NCBI GenBank assembly: GCA_019415945.1
Contig: DXYF01000041.1
Location: forward strand, 4,349 to 68,348
Origin: Clostridiales bacterium
Lineage (GTDB): Bacteria > Bacillota > Clostridia > Oscillospirales > Acutalibacteraceae
Length of the DNA: 64,000 bases
Reading direction: 5' to 3'
The notes below the pieces were generated by a model. That model was not told the DNA's origin, did not search any database, and was given only the letters and a program-made list of their open reading frames with translations. Below, piece after piece: positions 8,027-17,202 of the stretch (position 1 is its first letter; every line of letters starts with the position of its first letter). The position numbers were made by a program, and so were the translations under genes.

Positions 8027-9574
8027 TTATTCCCACTCGACTGTTCCAGGGGGTTTTGATGTTATATCGTAGACGACGCGGTTGACATGTTCGACCTCGT
8101 TTATGATTCTGTTTGATACTTTGCCGAGGATTTCGTAGGGGATTTTCGCCCAATCCGCGGTCATAAAGTCATCTGTTGTGACTGCTCTTATTGCCACAAG
8201 CTCATCGTAGGTGCGGGCATCGCCCATAACTCCCACTGTTTTTACGCCCGGCAACACAGCAAAAAACTGGCTCATTTTCTCTGCATAACCGCATTCATCC
8301 ATTTCATCACGCAAAATTGCGTCGGCTTCCTGTAAAATACGAACCTTTTCCGCTGTTACCTCACCGATTACACGAACACCGAGTCCCGGACCCGGGAACG
8401 GCTGACGCCATACAAGCTGATGCGGTATTCCGAGCTTTTCGCCCACCTCTCTTACCTCGTCTTTGAACAGGTCTTTGAGTGGCTCAATTACCGATTCAAA
8501 CTTAATGTCTTCGGGGATTCCTACCTGATTATGATGCGTCTTAATTTTGGCTGCGTCGCCCTTTCCGCTCTCTATGCGGTCGGGGTATATCGTTCCCTGT
8601 GCAAAAAATCCGGAGCCGTAGCTTTCTCTGATTTTGCCCCAGAATACCTTATAAAACTCTGTTCCGATTATTTCTCTCTTCTTTTCGGGATCGACTACGC
8701 CCTTAAGCTTAGAGAGAAATTCCTCCTGACAGTTAATGCGTACAAAATTCATATCAAAAAGGCTTGTAAAGGTTTTTTCTACAAAGTCACCCTCGTCTTT
8801 TCGCATAAGTCCCTGGTCAACAAAAACGCAGGTGAGCTGCTTGCCGACAGCTTTGCTGAGCAGGGCAGCGGCTACCGAGGAATCGACGCCGCCCGAAAGT
8901 CCGAGTACAACTCCCTTATCGCCTATCTCCTTGCGGAGCTGTTCAACTGTTGTATCAATGAAATTCTCCATTTTCCACTCGCCCTTGCAAAGGCAGATAT
9001 CATAGAGAAAGGATCTGAGCATATCTTTACCGTTTTCGGTGTGATTTACCTCGGGGTGAAACTGAACGCCGTAAAGCTTTTTTTCAGGACATGACATAGC
9101 TGCTGTCGGGCAAACTGCTGTGGTAGCAGTAACCGTAAAGCCCTCAGGCACTTTGCTGATATAGTCTCGGTGGCTCATCCACGAGATGCCTTTATTTGAA
9201 AGTCCGTTAAACAAAACATCGCTCGTGTTATAGGTAGTTTCTGTTTTTCCGTACTCGCTTGACGAATTGTCGGCTGCAGGAGTAACTACTCCGCCGAGTG
9301 AATACGCCATAAGCTGACAACCGTAGCAAATTCCGAGAATCGGTATGCCGAGCTTGAATATTTCGGGGGAATAATGAGGCGAAGTATCGTCATAAACGCT
9401 GTTTGGTCCGCCCGTAAAAATAATACCTTTGGGGGCAATATCTTTAATTTTCTGAATATCAACGGTGTACGGCAGGATTTCGCAGTACACATTACATTCA
9501 CGAACTCTGCGGGCTATAAGCTGATTATACTGACCGCCGAAGTCGAGGACAATAACAGTTTCCTTGTTGCTCAT
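8027..9574 (-). CDS. guaA: GMP synthase (glutamine-hydrolysing)
   Basis: GuaA aminates XMP to GMP using glutamine and ATP. From ATG 9574 the product has 515 residues, the usual size. The N-terminal class I amidotransferase has GICYGCQ (nucleophile Cys83) and FHPEVNHT (His173, Glu175). The ATP pyrophosphatase domain has the PP-loop GLSGGVDSS (225-233), and the C-terminus ends PPGTVEWE as expected. An in-frame TTG at 9580 would lie only 4 bases from the AAAGGAAG ribosome site; the ATG, 10 bases away, is better. It is the last gene of the purC-F-B-A-guaA series and follows purA after a 72-base spacer with a hairpin. Confidence 0.97.
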   Translation of the reverse strand: MSNKETVIVLDFGGQYNQLIARRVRECNVYCEILPYTVDIQKIKDIAPKGIIFTGGPNSVYDDTSPHYSPEIFKLGIPILGICYGCQLMAYSLGGVVTPAADNSSSEYGKTETTYNTSDVLFNGLSNKGISWMSHRDYISKVPEGFTVTATTAVCPTAAMSCPEKKLYGVQFHPEVNHTENGKDMLRSFLYDICLCKGEWKMENFIDTTVEQLRKEIGDKGVVLGLSGGVDSSVAAALLSKAVGKQLTCVFVDQGLMRKDEGDFVEKTFTSLFDMNFVRINCQEEFLSKLKGVVDPEKKREIIGTEFYKVFWGKIRESYGSGFFAQGTIYPDRIESGKGDAAKIKTHHNQVGIPEDIKFESVIEPLKDLFKDEVREVGEKLGIPHQLVWRQPFPGPGLGVRVIGEVTAEKVRILQEADAILRDEMDECGYAEKMSQFFAVLPGVKTVGVMGDARTYDELVAIRAVTTDDFMTADWAKIPYEILGKVSNRIINEVEHVNRVVYDITSKPPGTVEWE

Positions 9575-9603
9575 ATCCAAAAATCTTCCTTTCTATTACA
9601 ATG

Positions 9604-9639
9604 GGCTGTCTCACGCACGGTAAACGCTGTGAGGCAGCC
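9604..9639 (-). other. Hairpin between purA and guaA
   Basis: GGCTGTCTCAC and GTGAGGCAGCC pair over 11 bp (one G-U) around a 14-base loop. No T-run follows on the minus strand, so a processing or stability element is more likely than a terminator. Confidence 0.5.
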
Positions 9640-9646
9640 GACAAAT

Positions 9647-10924
9647 TTATCTGTAGATTATATCGCTTCTTGCAGGTCCGTTTGACACCATGGTAATGGG
9701 CACACCGATTTCCTTTTCGGCAAATTCTATGTAGTCACGGCACTCCTTTGGAAGTTTGTCGTACTCGGTTATTCCCGAAATAGAGCATTTCCAGCCCTTG
9801 AATTTTTTAAGAACAGGCTTGCATCTCTTTAACTTTGTAGTTGAGGGGAAGTAATCAATGACCTCTCCGTCAAGCTCATAGCCCACGCAAACGGGAATTT
9901 CATCAAGATAGCCGAGAACATCGAGAACGGTAAATGCGACCTGCGTAGCACCCTGTACCATACATCCGTAACGGGTTGCAACAAGGTCAAGCCAACCCAT
10001 ACGGCGCGGTCTGCCCGTTGTTGCACCGAATTCGCCGCCGTCGCCGCCGCGTCTGCGAAGCTCATCTGCCTCTTCTCCGGATATTTCTGATACAAATTCA
10101 CCTGCACCTACTGCACTTGAGTATGCTTTGACAACGGTGATTACATCCTTGATCTCGTACGGAGGAATACCCGCACCAACTGCACCGTAGCCGGCTATGG
10201 TGTTTGAAGAAGTAACCATCGGGTATATGCCGAAGTCAGTATCTTTGAGAGAACCGAGCTGACCCTCAAGCAAAATATTCTTGCCCTCTTTGAGAGCCTT
10301 GTGAATAAAAGTAAACGCATCGCCCACATAAGGTGCAAGAAGCTCCTTGTACTCCATAAGCTTGTCAAAAATCTCCTGTTCGGATATTGCAGGCTTGTGA
10401 TAGAGGTTTTCAAGCATTGCATTTTTAATTTCAAGTGCGTGATGAATCTTCTCTTTGAGAGAATCGGGGTCATCATAAAGCTCGTTAATCTGAAATCCGA
10501 TTTTTGAATATTTATCGGAATAAAACGGAGCTATACCGCTTTTTGTAGAGCCAAACGAATTTTTACCAAGTCGCTCCTCCTCGTAACAGTCGAATGCAAC
10601 ATGGTAGGGCATTACTATCTGTGCTCTGTCGGAAATAATTACATTCGGTTCGGGAACGCCCCTTTCCTTGAGTTCAGCCATTTCCTTTACGAAATTTTCA
10701 ACGCTGAAGGCAACGCCGTTTCCGATTATATTGGTAATATTCTGATGAAAAACTCCCGACGGAAGCTGGTGAAGAGCAAATTTTCCGTAATCATTTATGA
10801 TAGTGTGACCTGCGTTTGCTCCGCCCTGAAAACGAATAACAATATCGCTGTCATTTGCGAGAACATCGGTTATTTTACCCTTGCCCTCATCGCCCCAGTT
10901 GGCACCTACAATAGCTTTTACCAT
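9647..10924 (-). CDS. purA: Adenylosuccinate synthetase
   Basis: PurA joins IMP and aspartate using GTP, the first step from IMP to AMP. From ATG 10924 the protein has 425 residues, close to the normal 430. It begins MVKAIVGANWGDEGKGKITD, holding the phosphate loop and catalytic Asp, followed by GGANAGHT with the catalytic His. GATTGRPRRMGW near residues 315-325 is the other family hallmark. The upstream in-frame codons lack a ribosome site, whereas GAAGGAG lies 8 bases before this ATG. It is flanked by purB and guaA on the same strand. Confidence 0.97.
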   Translation of the reverse strand: MVKAIVGANWGDEGKGKITDVLANDSDIVIRFQGGANAGHTIINDYGKFALHQLPSGVFHQNITNIIGNGVAFSVENFVKEMAELKERGVPEPNVIISDRAQIVMPYHVAFDCYEEERLGKNSFGSTKSGIAPFYSDKYSKIGFQINELYDDPDSLKEKIHHALEIKNAMLENLYHKPAISEQEIFDKLMEYKELLAPYVGDAFTFIHKALKEGKNILLEGQLGSLKDTDFGIYPMVTSSNTIAGYGAVGAGIPPYEIKDVITVVKAYSSAVGAGEFVSEISGEEADELRRRGGDGGEFGATTGRPRRMGWLDLVATRYGCMVQGATQVAFTVLDVLGYLDEIPVCVGYELDGEVIDYFPSTTKLKRCKPVLKKFKGWKCSISGITEYDKLPKECRDYIEFAEKEIGVPITMVSNGPARSDIIYR

Positions 10925-10963
10925 AGTTAAACTCCTTCTTGCAATAAAATATATCACAAATAA

Positions 10964-12400
10964 TTATACATTTATTTCAGGTTTGTCGGATTCTATATCC
11001 TTATATTTCTCAAGCACGGGATTAACAAATTCACTCAGGAAATCCTCTGTCTGTTCCTTTGCTCTGCCCGTGTATTTTTCAGGCTGTAAAATATTTTCAA
11101 GCTCATCAAGTGTTACGCCGAACGCTTCGTCATTTGCAATTCGCTCGAGAAGGTCGTTTTCGCCGCCCTCTTCCTTGATAACCTTTGAGGCTGCCATAGA
11201 GTGAACACGAATTCTCTCGTGAAGCTGCTGTCTGTCAGCACCTCTCTTCTTTACAGCGTCCATCATAATGTTTTCGGTCGCCATAAACGGAAGCTCTTTT
11301 CTAAGGCGTTGTTCAATTACCTTTGGATATACAACAAGTCCGTCGGCAACATTTGCATAAAGCGAAAGAATACCGTCAACGGCAAGAAATGCCTCGGGAA
11401 TGCTCAACCGCTTGTTTGCGGAATCGTCAAGCGTTCTTTCAAACCACTGAGTTGCAGTTGTGAAATATCCGTTTAATACATCACACATAACATATCTTGA
11501 CAAAGAGCCGATACGCTCGCTTCTCATCGGGTTACGCTTGTATGCCATTGCTGAAGATCCTATCTGATTCTTTTCAAAAGGCTCCTCAACCTCTTTGAGG
11601 TGCTGTAACAGTCTTATATCATTTGAAAATTTAGACGCCGACTGTGCAATTCCCGCAAGCACATTCAAAAACTGCGAATCAAGCTTTCTTGAATATGTCT
11701 GTCCCGATACAGGGAAGCACGCCTTATAGCCCATTTTCTGAGCAATTTTTTTGTCAAGTTCCTTGCATTTTGCGTGGTCGCCGTCAAAAAGTTCAAGAAA
11801 GCTTGCCTGCGTTCCCGTTGTACCCTTTGAACCGAGAAGCTTTGCTTTTGAAAGCTGGTATTCAACATCCTCTAAATCCATTAGAAGCTCCTGAATCCAA
11901 AGCGTTGCCCTCTTGCCCACCGTTGTAGGCTGGGCGGGCTGAAAGTGAGTAAACGCAAGGGTAGGAAGAGCCTTGTATTCATCGGCAAATTTTGAAAGAT
12001 TGCGAATAACGGTGACAAGCTTGTTTCTGATAAGCTGTAAACCCTCGGTCATTATAATTACATCGGTGTTGTCACCCACATAGCAAGATGTTGCTCCGAG
12101 GTGAATTATACCCTTTGCGTTCGGGCACTGAACTCCGTAAGCATAAACATGGGACATAACATCGTGACGCACAAGCTTTTCTCTCTCCTGTGCTACATCG
12201 TAGTTTATATCGTCGGCATTTGCCTTAAGCTCGTCGATTTGCTCCTGAGTTATCGGTAGTCCGAGTTCTTTTTCGGATTCCGCAAGGGCGATCCAAAGCT
12301 TACGCCAAGTTCTGAATTTTTTATCGGGAGAAAATATATACTTCATTTCCTTGCTCGCGTAACGAGCGGACAAGGGGGATTCATATGTATTTTTTTCCAT
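10964..12400 (-). CDS. purB: Adenylosuccinate lyase
   Basis: PurB releases fumarate from SAICAR in IMP synthesis and from adenylosuccinate in AMP synthesis. The 478-residue product belongs to the fumarase/aspartase superfamily, with the signature GSSAMAYKRNPM near 281-292 (mobile loop with the catalytic Ser). It also has GATSCYVGDNTD near 102-113, and FQPAQPTTVGKR. The length is that of the longer subgroup, about 480 residues, rather than the 430 of B. subtilis. The ATG at 12400 follows GAAAGGATG. It acts directly before purA in AMP synthesis, and the two genes are 39 bases apart. Confidence 0.95.
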   Translation of the reverse strand: MEKNTYESPLSARYASKEMKYIFSPDKKFRTWRKLWIALAESEKELGLPITQEQIDELKANADDINYDVAQEREKLVRHDVMSHVYAYGVQCPNAKGIIHLGATSCYVGDNTDVIIMTEGLQLIRNKLVTVIRNLSKFADEYKALPTLAFTHFQPAQPTTVGKRATLWIQELLMDLEDVEYQLSKAKLLGSKGTTGTQASFLELFDGDHAKCKELDKKIAQKMGYKACFPVSGQTYSRKLDSQFLNVLAGIAQSASKFSNDIRLLQHLKEVEEPFEKNQIGSSAMAYKRNPMRSERIGSLSRYVMCDVLNGYFTTATQWFERTLDDSANKRLSIPEAFLAVDGILSLYANVADGLVVYPKVIEQRLRKELPFMATENIMMDAVKKRGADRQQLHERIRVHSMAASKVIKEEGGENDLLERIANDEAFGVTLDELENILQPEKYTGRAKEQTEDFLSEFVNPVLEKYKDIESDKPEINV

Positions 12401-12425
12401 TATTTACATCCTTTCAAAATTGGAT

Positions 12426-13898
12426 TTAGGTGTTATTTTTACTGTTAAAGTTCATTCCTCCGCGTTTTTTGCCCTTAAAGGTTTCCTTTGTGATGGGTGC
12501 GGGATAATTTCCCGTAAAACAGCCGTCACAAAAACCTACGGGAGCATAATTTATCATTTCACGCAGGGATTCAACGGGCAAATATCCGAGGGAGTCTGCA
12601 CCGCTGAGCTTTGTTATTTCTTCGATTGTGTGGTTGCAGGCAATAAGCTCTCCCCTCGACGGAATATCGGTTCCGTAATAGCATGGCCACATAAACGGCG
12701 GAGAACTGATACGCATATGAACCTCTTTTGCTCCCGCCTCACGAAGCATTGTTACAATTCTGTCTACCGTAGTACCTCTTACAATACTGTCGTCTATCAT
12801 AACAACACGCTTGCCCTTTACCATATCGGCAATGGGATTGAGCTTTATTTTAACGCTTTTCATTCGTTCCTTTTGGCTGGGTTTAATAAAGGTTCTTCCT
12901 ATATAGCTGTTTTTTACAATAGCTTTTTCGTACGGTATGCCCGATTCCTCGCTGTAGCCTATTGCGGCGTCTATACCCGACTCGGGAACACCGATTACCA
13001 TATCCGCTTCAACGGGGAATGTTCTTGCAAGAATTCTGCCTGCCTGTTTTCGAGCCTCGTAGACGCTTACACCGTCTATGTAGGAGTCGCTTCTTGCAAA
13101 ATATATATATTCAAATATGCATAGAGATTTTTTCTTCTCACCGAAATCGGGTTTTATGCTCCTGATTCCTTCCTCGTTTACAACAACAATCTCGCCCGGT
13201 TCTATATCGCGGATATATTCAGCTCCGCAGGCGTCAAGTGCGGCACTTTCGCTAGCAAACACTACAGAATCATTGTATTTGCCCATGCAAAGCGGACGAA
13301 ATCCGTGAGGATCCCTTGCGGCAATAAGCTTTCTGGGGCTCATTACGAGCAGAGAGTACGCACCCTCAATTACACGCATGGTGCGTGCTACAGCTTCTTC
13401 AACGCTGTAACATTTAAGCCGTTCTCTTGCGACTACATAGCAAATAACCTCTGAGTCGATAGTTGTCTGAAAAATCGCTCCACGCTGTTCAAGCTGTCTG
13501 CGGATTTCTACGGCATTTGTAAGATTGCCGTTGTGAGCCACGGAAAGAGTACCCTTTACATAACGCATAACAAGCGGCTGTGCATTTTCAAGCACAGAGC
13601 CGCCTGCCGTTGAATAACGAACATGTGAAATACCCATTTGACCGTTTAACGAGTCAAGTATGCTGTTGTTGAACACTTCGGTAACAAGACCCATATTTTT
13701 ATGATAATCTACGACGCCGTCATCGCATACAGCGATTCCGCAGCTTTCCTGACCTCTGTGCTGAAGAGCAAGAAGTCCGTTGTAGCAAGCATAGGCAGGA
13801 TTAATCGAGCCGTCACTGAACACTCCGAATACACCGCACTCTTCATGCAGTCCTTCCTTTGCAAAATTATCTAAATAAAAATTCAAGGGTTCCACCAT
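12426..13898 (-). CDS. purF: Amidophosphoribosyltransferase, iron-sulfur type
   Basis: PurF makes phosphoribosylamine from PRPP and glutamine, the first committed purine step. The protein has 490 residues. Cys21 in LHEECGVFGVF is the N-terminal nucleophile exposed after propeptide removal. Four cysteines placed as in the B. subtilis 4Fe-4S enzyme are Cys260, Cys406, Cys457 and Cys460 (FCDGCFTGNYP). The PRPP loop VVMIDDSIVRGTT spans 365-377. The start is uncertain: ATG 13898 has only a weak ribosome site, and a TTG five codons later is possible, but the mature enzyme would be unchanged. It lies between purC and purB. Confidence 0.95.
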   Translation of the reverse strand: MVEPLNFYLDNFAKEGLHEECGVFGVFSDGSINPAYACYNGLLALQHRGQESCGIAVCDDGVVDYHKNMGLVTEVFNNSILDSLNGQMGISHVRYSTAGGSVLENAQPLVMRYVKGTLSVAHNGNLTNAVEIRRQLEQRGAIFQTTIDSEVICYVVARERLKCYSVEEAVARTMRVIEGAYSLLVMSPRKLIAARDPHGFRPLCMGKYNDSVVFASESAALDACGAEYIRDIEPGEIVVVNEEGIRSIKPDFGEKKKSLCIFEYIYFARSDSYIDGVSVYEARKQAGRILARTFPVEADMVIGVPESGIDAAIGYSEESGIPYEKAIVKNSYIGRTFIKPSQKERMKSVKIKLNPIADMVKGKRVVMIDDSIVRGTTVDRIVTMLREAGAKEVHMRISSPPFMWPCYYGTDIPSRGELIACNHTIEEITKLSGADSLGYLPVESLREMINYAPVGFCDGCFTGNYPAPITKETFKGKKRGGMNFNSKNNT

Positions 13899-13934
13899 CC
13901 GTATTATAAGGTTGCATTAAAAGATTTCGGATAA

Positions 13935-14642
13935 TTAAGCAAGACCGATACGCTTCATCATTTCTGCGTAAGCCTCTTCTACACCGCCCATATCACGGCG
14001 GAAACGATCCTTATCAAGCTTCTCCTGTGTGTCCATATCCCAGAAACGGCAAGTATCGGGCGAAATCTCATCAGCAAGGAGGATCTGACCGTGGAATCTG
14101 CCGAATTCAATCTTAAAGTCAATCAAATCAACATTGCATTCCTTAAAGAATTCAACCATAAGCTCGTTAATGCGAAGAGCAGTCTTTGAAATTGTATCAA
14201 TTTCTTCCTTTGTAGCAAAGCCTGCTGCAAGAATGTGATATTCGTTTACCATCGGATCGCCGAGGTCATCGTTCTTGTAGCAAAACTCAAGCACGGGAGT
14301 TTTCATCGGAGTGCCCTCGGGAAGTCCCAAACGCTTTGAAAGACTGCCTGCTGCTTTGTTTCTTACAATTACTTCGAGAGGAACTATTTCAACTTTCTTC
14401 AAAACAGTTTCTCTGTCGTTTAATTCCTCAACAAAGTCTGTTGCAATTCCGTTCTTTTCAAGAAGCTTAAACATAAAGTTGCTCATACGGTTATTAACAA
14501 CGCCCTTACCGATTATTGTACCTTTCTTCTCGCCGTTAAAGGCAGTTGCGTCGTCTTTATAGGATACTACGCAATAATCGGGATTTTCTGTTGAATATAC
14601 TTTTTTAGCTTTTCCCTCATACATGAGTTCTTTCTTTTCCAT
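13935..14642 (-). CDS. purC: Phosphoribosylaminoimidazole-succinocarboxamide synthase
   Basis: PurC couples CAIR with aspartate using ATP to give SAICAR, the substrate of PurB three genes on. The 235-residue product shows the family start YEGKAKKVY and KDDATAFNGEKKG, then VEIVPLEVIVRNKAAGS, and LIDFKIEFG followed by DEISPDTCRFWD. These are the two PROSITE-type SAICAR signatures. GGAGGAATTTTA precedes ATG 14642. It is the first gene of the purine run, and its promoter reads TTGCTA-17-TATAAT. No purine riboswitch or PurR box was recognised in the leader. Confidence 0.97.
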   Translation of the reverse strand: MEKKELMYEGKAKKVYSTENPDYCVVSYKDDATAFNGEKKGTIIGKGVVNNRMSNFMFKLLEKNGIATDFVEELNDRETVLKKVEIVPLEVIVRNKAAGSLSKRLGLPEGTPMKTPVLEFCYKNDDLGDPMVNEYHILAAGFATKEEIDTISKTALRINELMVEFFKECNVDLIDFKIEFGRFHGQILLADEISPDTCRFWDMDTQEKLDKDRFRRDMGGVEEAYAEMMKRIGLA

Positions 14643-14721
14643 TAAAATTCCTCCATAACACGGTCAGAGCCGATAATTTTTCATACGCTCAAACCTAAAA
14701 TTAAATAACAACACAACATAT

Positions 14722-14750
14722 ATTATAATATAGTTTTTGAAAATTAGCAA
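14722..14750 (-). promoter_or_regulatory. Sigma-A promoter of the purC-F-B-A-guaA run
   Basis: On the minus strand TTGCTA (14750-14745), a 17-base spacer and TATAAT (14727-14722). The leader to purC is about 70 bases. Confidence 0.75.
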
Positions 14751-14882
14751 CCGTATTAGAATTAAAAATAAAAATTTACATTATTTTTTAGGTTTTATTT
14801 TATTTTTCAACATGAAATTTATTACGCAAAGCCTGCTAAAAGCATAAATGAAACAGAAATTTTAATTAGTTTTAATTTTATC

Positions 14883-14911
14883 TTGATTTTTCGGGAAGTA
14901 TATTGTATAAT
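14883..14911 (+). promoter_or_regulatory. Sigma-A promoter of tRNA-Leu
   Basis: TTGATT (14883-14888), a 17-base spacer and TATAAT (14906-14911), 13 bases before the mature tRNA 5' end. Confidence 0.8.
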
Positions 14912-14924
14912 AACATATGTTCCT

Positions 14925-15011
14925 GCCGGTGTGATGGAATTGGCAGACGTAGTGGACTCAAAATCCACCGGTAGCGATACCGTGCCGGTTCGAGTCCGGC
15001 CACCGGCACCA
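14925..15011 (+). tRNA. tRNA-Leu (CAA)
   Basis: This 87-base tRNA has a long variable arm (class II) and an encoded CCA end. The acceptor GCCGGTG pairs with CACCGGC. The anticodon loop CTCAAAA gives anticodon CAA, reading UUG. The T arm is GCCGG-TTCGAGT-CCGGC. It stands alone with its own promoter and terminator. Confidence 0.97.
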
Positions 15012-15016
15012 AGCTT

Positions 15017-15048
15017 AGTCCGAACGCAAATGCGTTCGGACTTTTTTT
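15017..15048 (+). terminator. Intrinsic terminator of tRNA-Leu
   Basis: AGTCCGAACGCA and TGCGTTCGGACT form a 12-bp stem immediately followed by T7. Confidence 0.9.
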
Positions 15049-15314
15049 AATTGCAGCTTTGCTTCTAATTTTTCATAAGTTTGCGATGAGCGTGTAATCT
15101 GTAGCATAAACTCATAAAAGATAAATATAAATGTGCGACAAAAAGATTCGGTTACGGCATCTCGTTTTCAATACGGTAACGCTTATTTTCATCAGCCATA
15201 AAAAATATGTAGCTTTCTATTGTTTTTGATTTATTTTCTCTTGTTGTATTCATCTATTGATGATATAATCATAGATACAGTACATCATTTGACAATAATA
15301 AGGTGGAATTTCAA
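15049..15314. other. Non-coding stretch before the GH32 gene
   Basis: About 270 bases of AT-rich DNA with no credible gene. The last part carries the GH32 promoter; I see nothing else in it. Confidence 0.5.
15241..15269 (+). promoter_or_regulatory. Sigma-A promoter of the GH32 gene
   Basis: TTGTTG (15241-15246), a 17-base spacer and TATAAT (15264-15269), 46 bases before ATG 15315. Confidence 0.65.
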
Positions 15315-16868
15315 ATGAAAATAACGATAAAAAATAATTATTTGGTATTTCCTGTTAATACGCTTGCAACCAATAAGCTGTTGACCTTTAAACTGGCTGA
15401 CAAAACGGTTTACAAGCTTGACATAAAAATTGATTATTTTAATCCGAATTTTAACGCTTATATAGATGTTTCGAGATTTATCGGACAAATATTAGACATA
15501 TCTGTTAATCCGCAAATAAAACTTGACTTTCGTGCTTCAGATGAAATAGATATTGAGAATTTGTACAAAGAACCCCTGCGTCCTCAAATTCACTTTACTG
15601 CCAAAAACGGCTGGATTAATGATCCTAACGGTCTGATTTATCTTGACGGTATTTATCATATGTTTTACCAGTATAATCCTGCTGAAAGTAATTGGGGGAA
15701 TATGCACTGGGGACACGCGACAAGCAATGATTTGGTGCATTGGACAGAGGAGAAAACAGCTCTTTTCCCCGATGAGAGGGGTATGATGTTTTCGGGCAGT
15801 GCTGTTTTAGATGAAAAAAATCTGCTTGGAAAAAATACAGAAAACAAAAAAGCGGTGTTATTATATTATACAACGACAAATCCTTTTTCGCAGTGCCTTT
15901 CATATTCGACCGATGGCTTCAAAAGTATAGAAAAATATTCGGATAATCCTATAATTGAGAATATTGAGGAAGAAAACCGTGATCCCAAGGTGACTTTTTG
16001 CGATGAGCTTGACTGTTATCTTATGGTGCTTTATTTAAAGGAAGATATTTTTTGTATTTTAAAATCCGATGATTTGGTCAACTGGAACGAACTGCAGCGT
16101 TTGAGATTGCAGGGGGATGATGAATGTCCCGATTTTTTCCCGCTTACTGATATAAAGGGAAACCGCAAATGGATTTTTATCGGTGCTCACGGCAAATATT
16201 TGGTAGGAAAATTTAAACACGGTAAATTTGAACCCGAGCAGGAAGCAATTTCGCATCAATACGGTTGCTCCGCCTACGCGGGACAAACCTTCAGTAATCT
16301 TTCAAACGGGCGTGTAGTAAGAGTTGCTTGGGACAGGTGGGGGTTGCCCTCTTGCGGCTTTAACGGGCAGATGGGAATACCTGTGGAAATATCGTTAAAC
16401 TCATTTGAAAACACATTTTATATTGAAGCAAAACCTGTCAAAGAAATAGAATCGCTGTATAATAAAACTAAACATTTTGAAAATATTAAAATTACTCCCG
16501 AAAATGATTTTTGTACGCAGCTTGAGGATACACCGTATCTGTTTAAGCTAAGCGGGTTAATTAATGATTACGGAGTAACAGAGATGCAAATTTTCGGAAA
16601 AACAATTCGATTTGATTTTAAAAAGAATGAAATTGCTGTCGGAGATAATTTTGCTCCGATTTCCGTAACCTCGGAAAAATTCGATATAACAATCATAGTT
16701 GACAGGTGCAGTTTCGAAATATTTGCGGACAGCGGTAAAATCTTTATGTCATGTTTAGATAATAATACCCTTTGTGATCGCAACATACCCAATTTTGTTA
16801 TCAAAACCGATAATGAAAGGGTAATTGAATCTATAGAAATGCACTCGTTAAATTCTATTTGGATATAA
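15315..16868 (+). CDS. Glycoside hydrolase family 32 fructosidase (sucrose-6-phosphate hydrolase / fructan hydrolase type)
   Basis: GH32 enzymes cleave terminal fructose from sucrose, sucrose-6-phosphate or fructans. From ATG 15315 the protein has 517 residues. An N-terminal stretch of about 90 residues of unclear role comes first. The five-bladed propeller carries WINDPNG (100-106, nucleophile Asp103), RDP (222-224, transition-state stabiliser) and ECPD (Glu270 acid/base). A C-terminal beta-sandwich follows. There is no signal peptide, so it acts in the cytosol. AGGTGG lies 8 bases before this ATG; the GTG at 15303 overlaps it and was set aside. No transporter, PTS or regulator adjoins it, so the substrate remains open. 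Confidence 0.88.
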   Translation: MKITIKNNYLVFPVNTLATNKLLTFKLADKTVYKLDIKIDYFNPNFNAYIDVSRFIGQILDISVNPQIKLDFRASDEIDIENLYKEPLRPQIHFTAKNGWINDPNGLIYLDGIYHMFYQYNPAESNWGNMHWGHATSNDLVHWTEEKTALFPDERGMMFSGSAVLDEKNLLGKNTENKKAVLLYYTTTNPFSQCLSYSTDGFKSIEKYSDNPIIENIEEENRDPKVTFCDELDCYLMVLYLKEDIFCILKSDDLVNWNELQRLRLQGDDECPDFFPLTDIKGNRKWIFIGAHGKYLVGKFKHGKFEPEQEAISHQYGCSAYAGQTFSNLSNGRVVRVAWDRWGLPSCGFNGQMGIPVEISLNSFENTFYIEAKPVKEIESLYNKTKHFENIKITPENDFCTQLEDTPYLFKLSGLINDYGVTEMQIFGKTIRFDFKKNEIAVGDNFAPISVTSEKFDITIIVDRCSFEIFADSGKIFMSCLDNNTLCDRNIPNFVIKTDNERVIESIEMHSLNSIWI

Positions 16869-17202
16869 ATGTATGAAAGATCTGTTATTCAGATAAATTT
16901 CGGGTGATATATTCTGCGATAACAGTATAATTGCAGTGTATCTTTAAAACACGGTGATTAAAATTTTATGCTTTCGGATTTCAGGGACTAAAATTTAGAT
17001 TTTATTATCATTTCAGAGTGAGTGTATGAAACAGTTTATTACCGCAACAATCGCACCATAAAAGAAAGAGGCTTGGTACCTGCTCAACACAGATACCAAG
17101 CCGTTTTTAGCTGATTGATATTTAATTTGTACAAATGATTAGCAAAAACTTTGTATAGATTTTTTGGAAGTTCTTCAAAACATAAGGTGGATAATTACGG
17201 TA
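16869..17202. other. Non-coding gap between convergent genes
   Basis: These 334 bases between the 3' ends of the GH32 gene and the pseudokinase gene hold only a terminator hairpin (17070-17108). No gene, repeat or RNA was recognised in the rest. Confidence 0.5.
17070..17108 (+). terminator. Intrinsic terminator downstream of GH32
   Basis: GGCTTGGTA and TACCAAGCC form a 9-bp stem around a 15-base loop, followed by GTTTTT. Confidence 0.7.

Noticed and set aside
8420..9094. A 224-codon open frame opposite guaA
   Set aside because: It is a shadow of a clearly conserved gene, has no ribosome site and resembles no family.
12420..13124. A 234-codon open frame opposite purF
   Set aside because: It is antisense to the conserved PurF C-terminal half; the Cys- and Tyr-rich composition is typical of a shadow frame.
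12426..14642. Missing purL/purM/purN/purH as a sign of a broken purine pathway
   Set aside because: Only part of the genome is visible, and split purine clusters are common; no inference about absence is justified.
14643..14720. Purine riboswitch before purC
   Set aside because: The roughly 70-base leader has no three-way junction with the conserved loop sequences.
15315..16868. GH32 gene as part of a sucrose or fructan utilisation locus
   Set aside because: No transporter, fructokinase or regulator lies nearby; the gene stands alone between a tRNA and a convergent gene.
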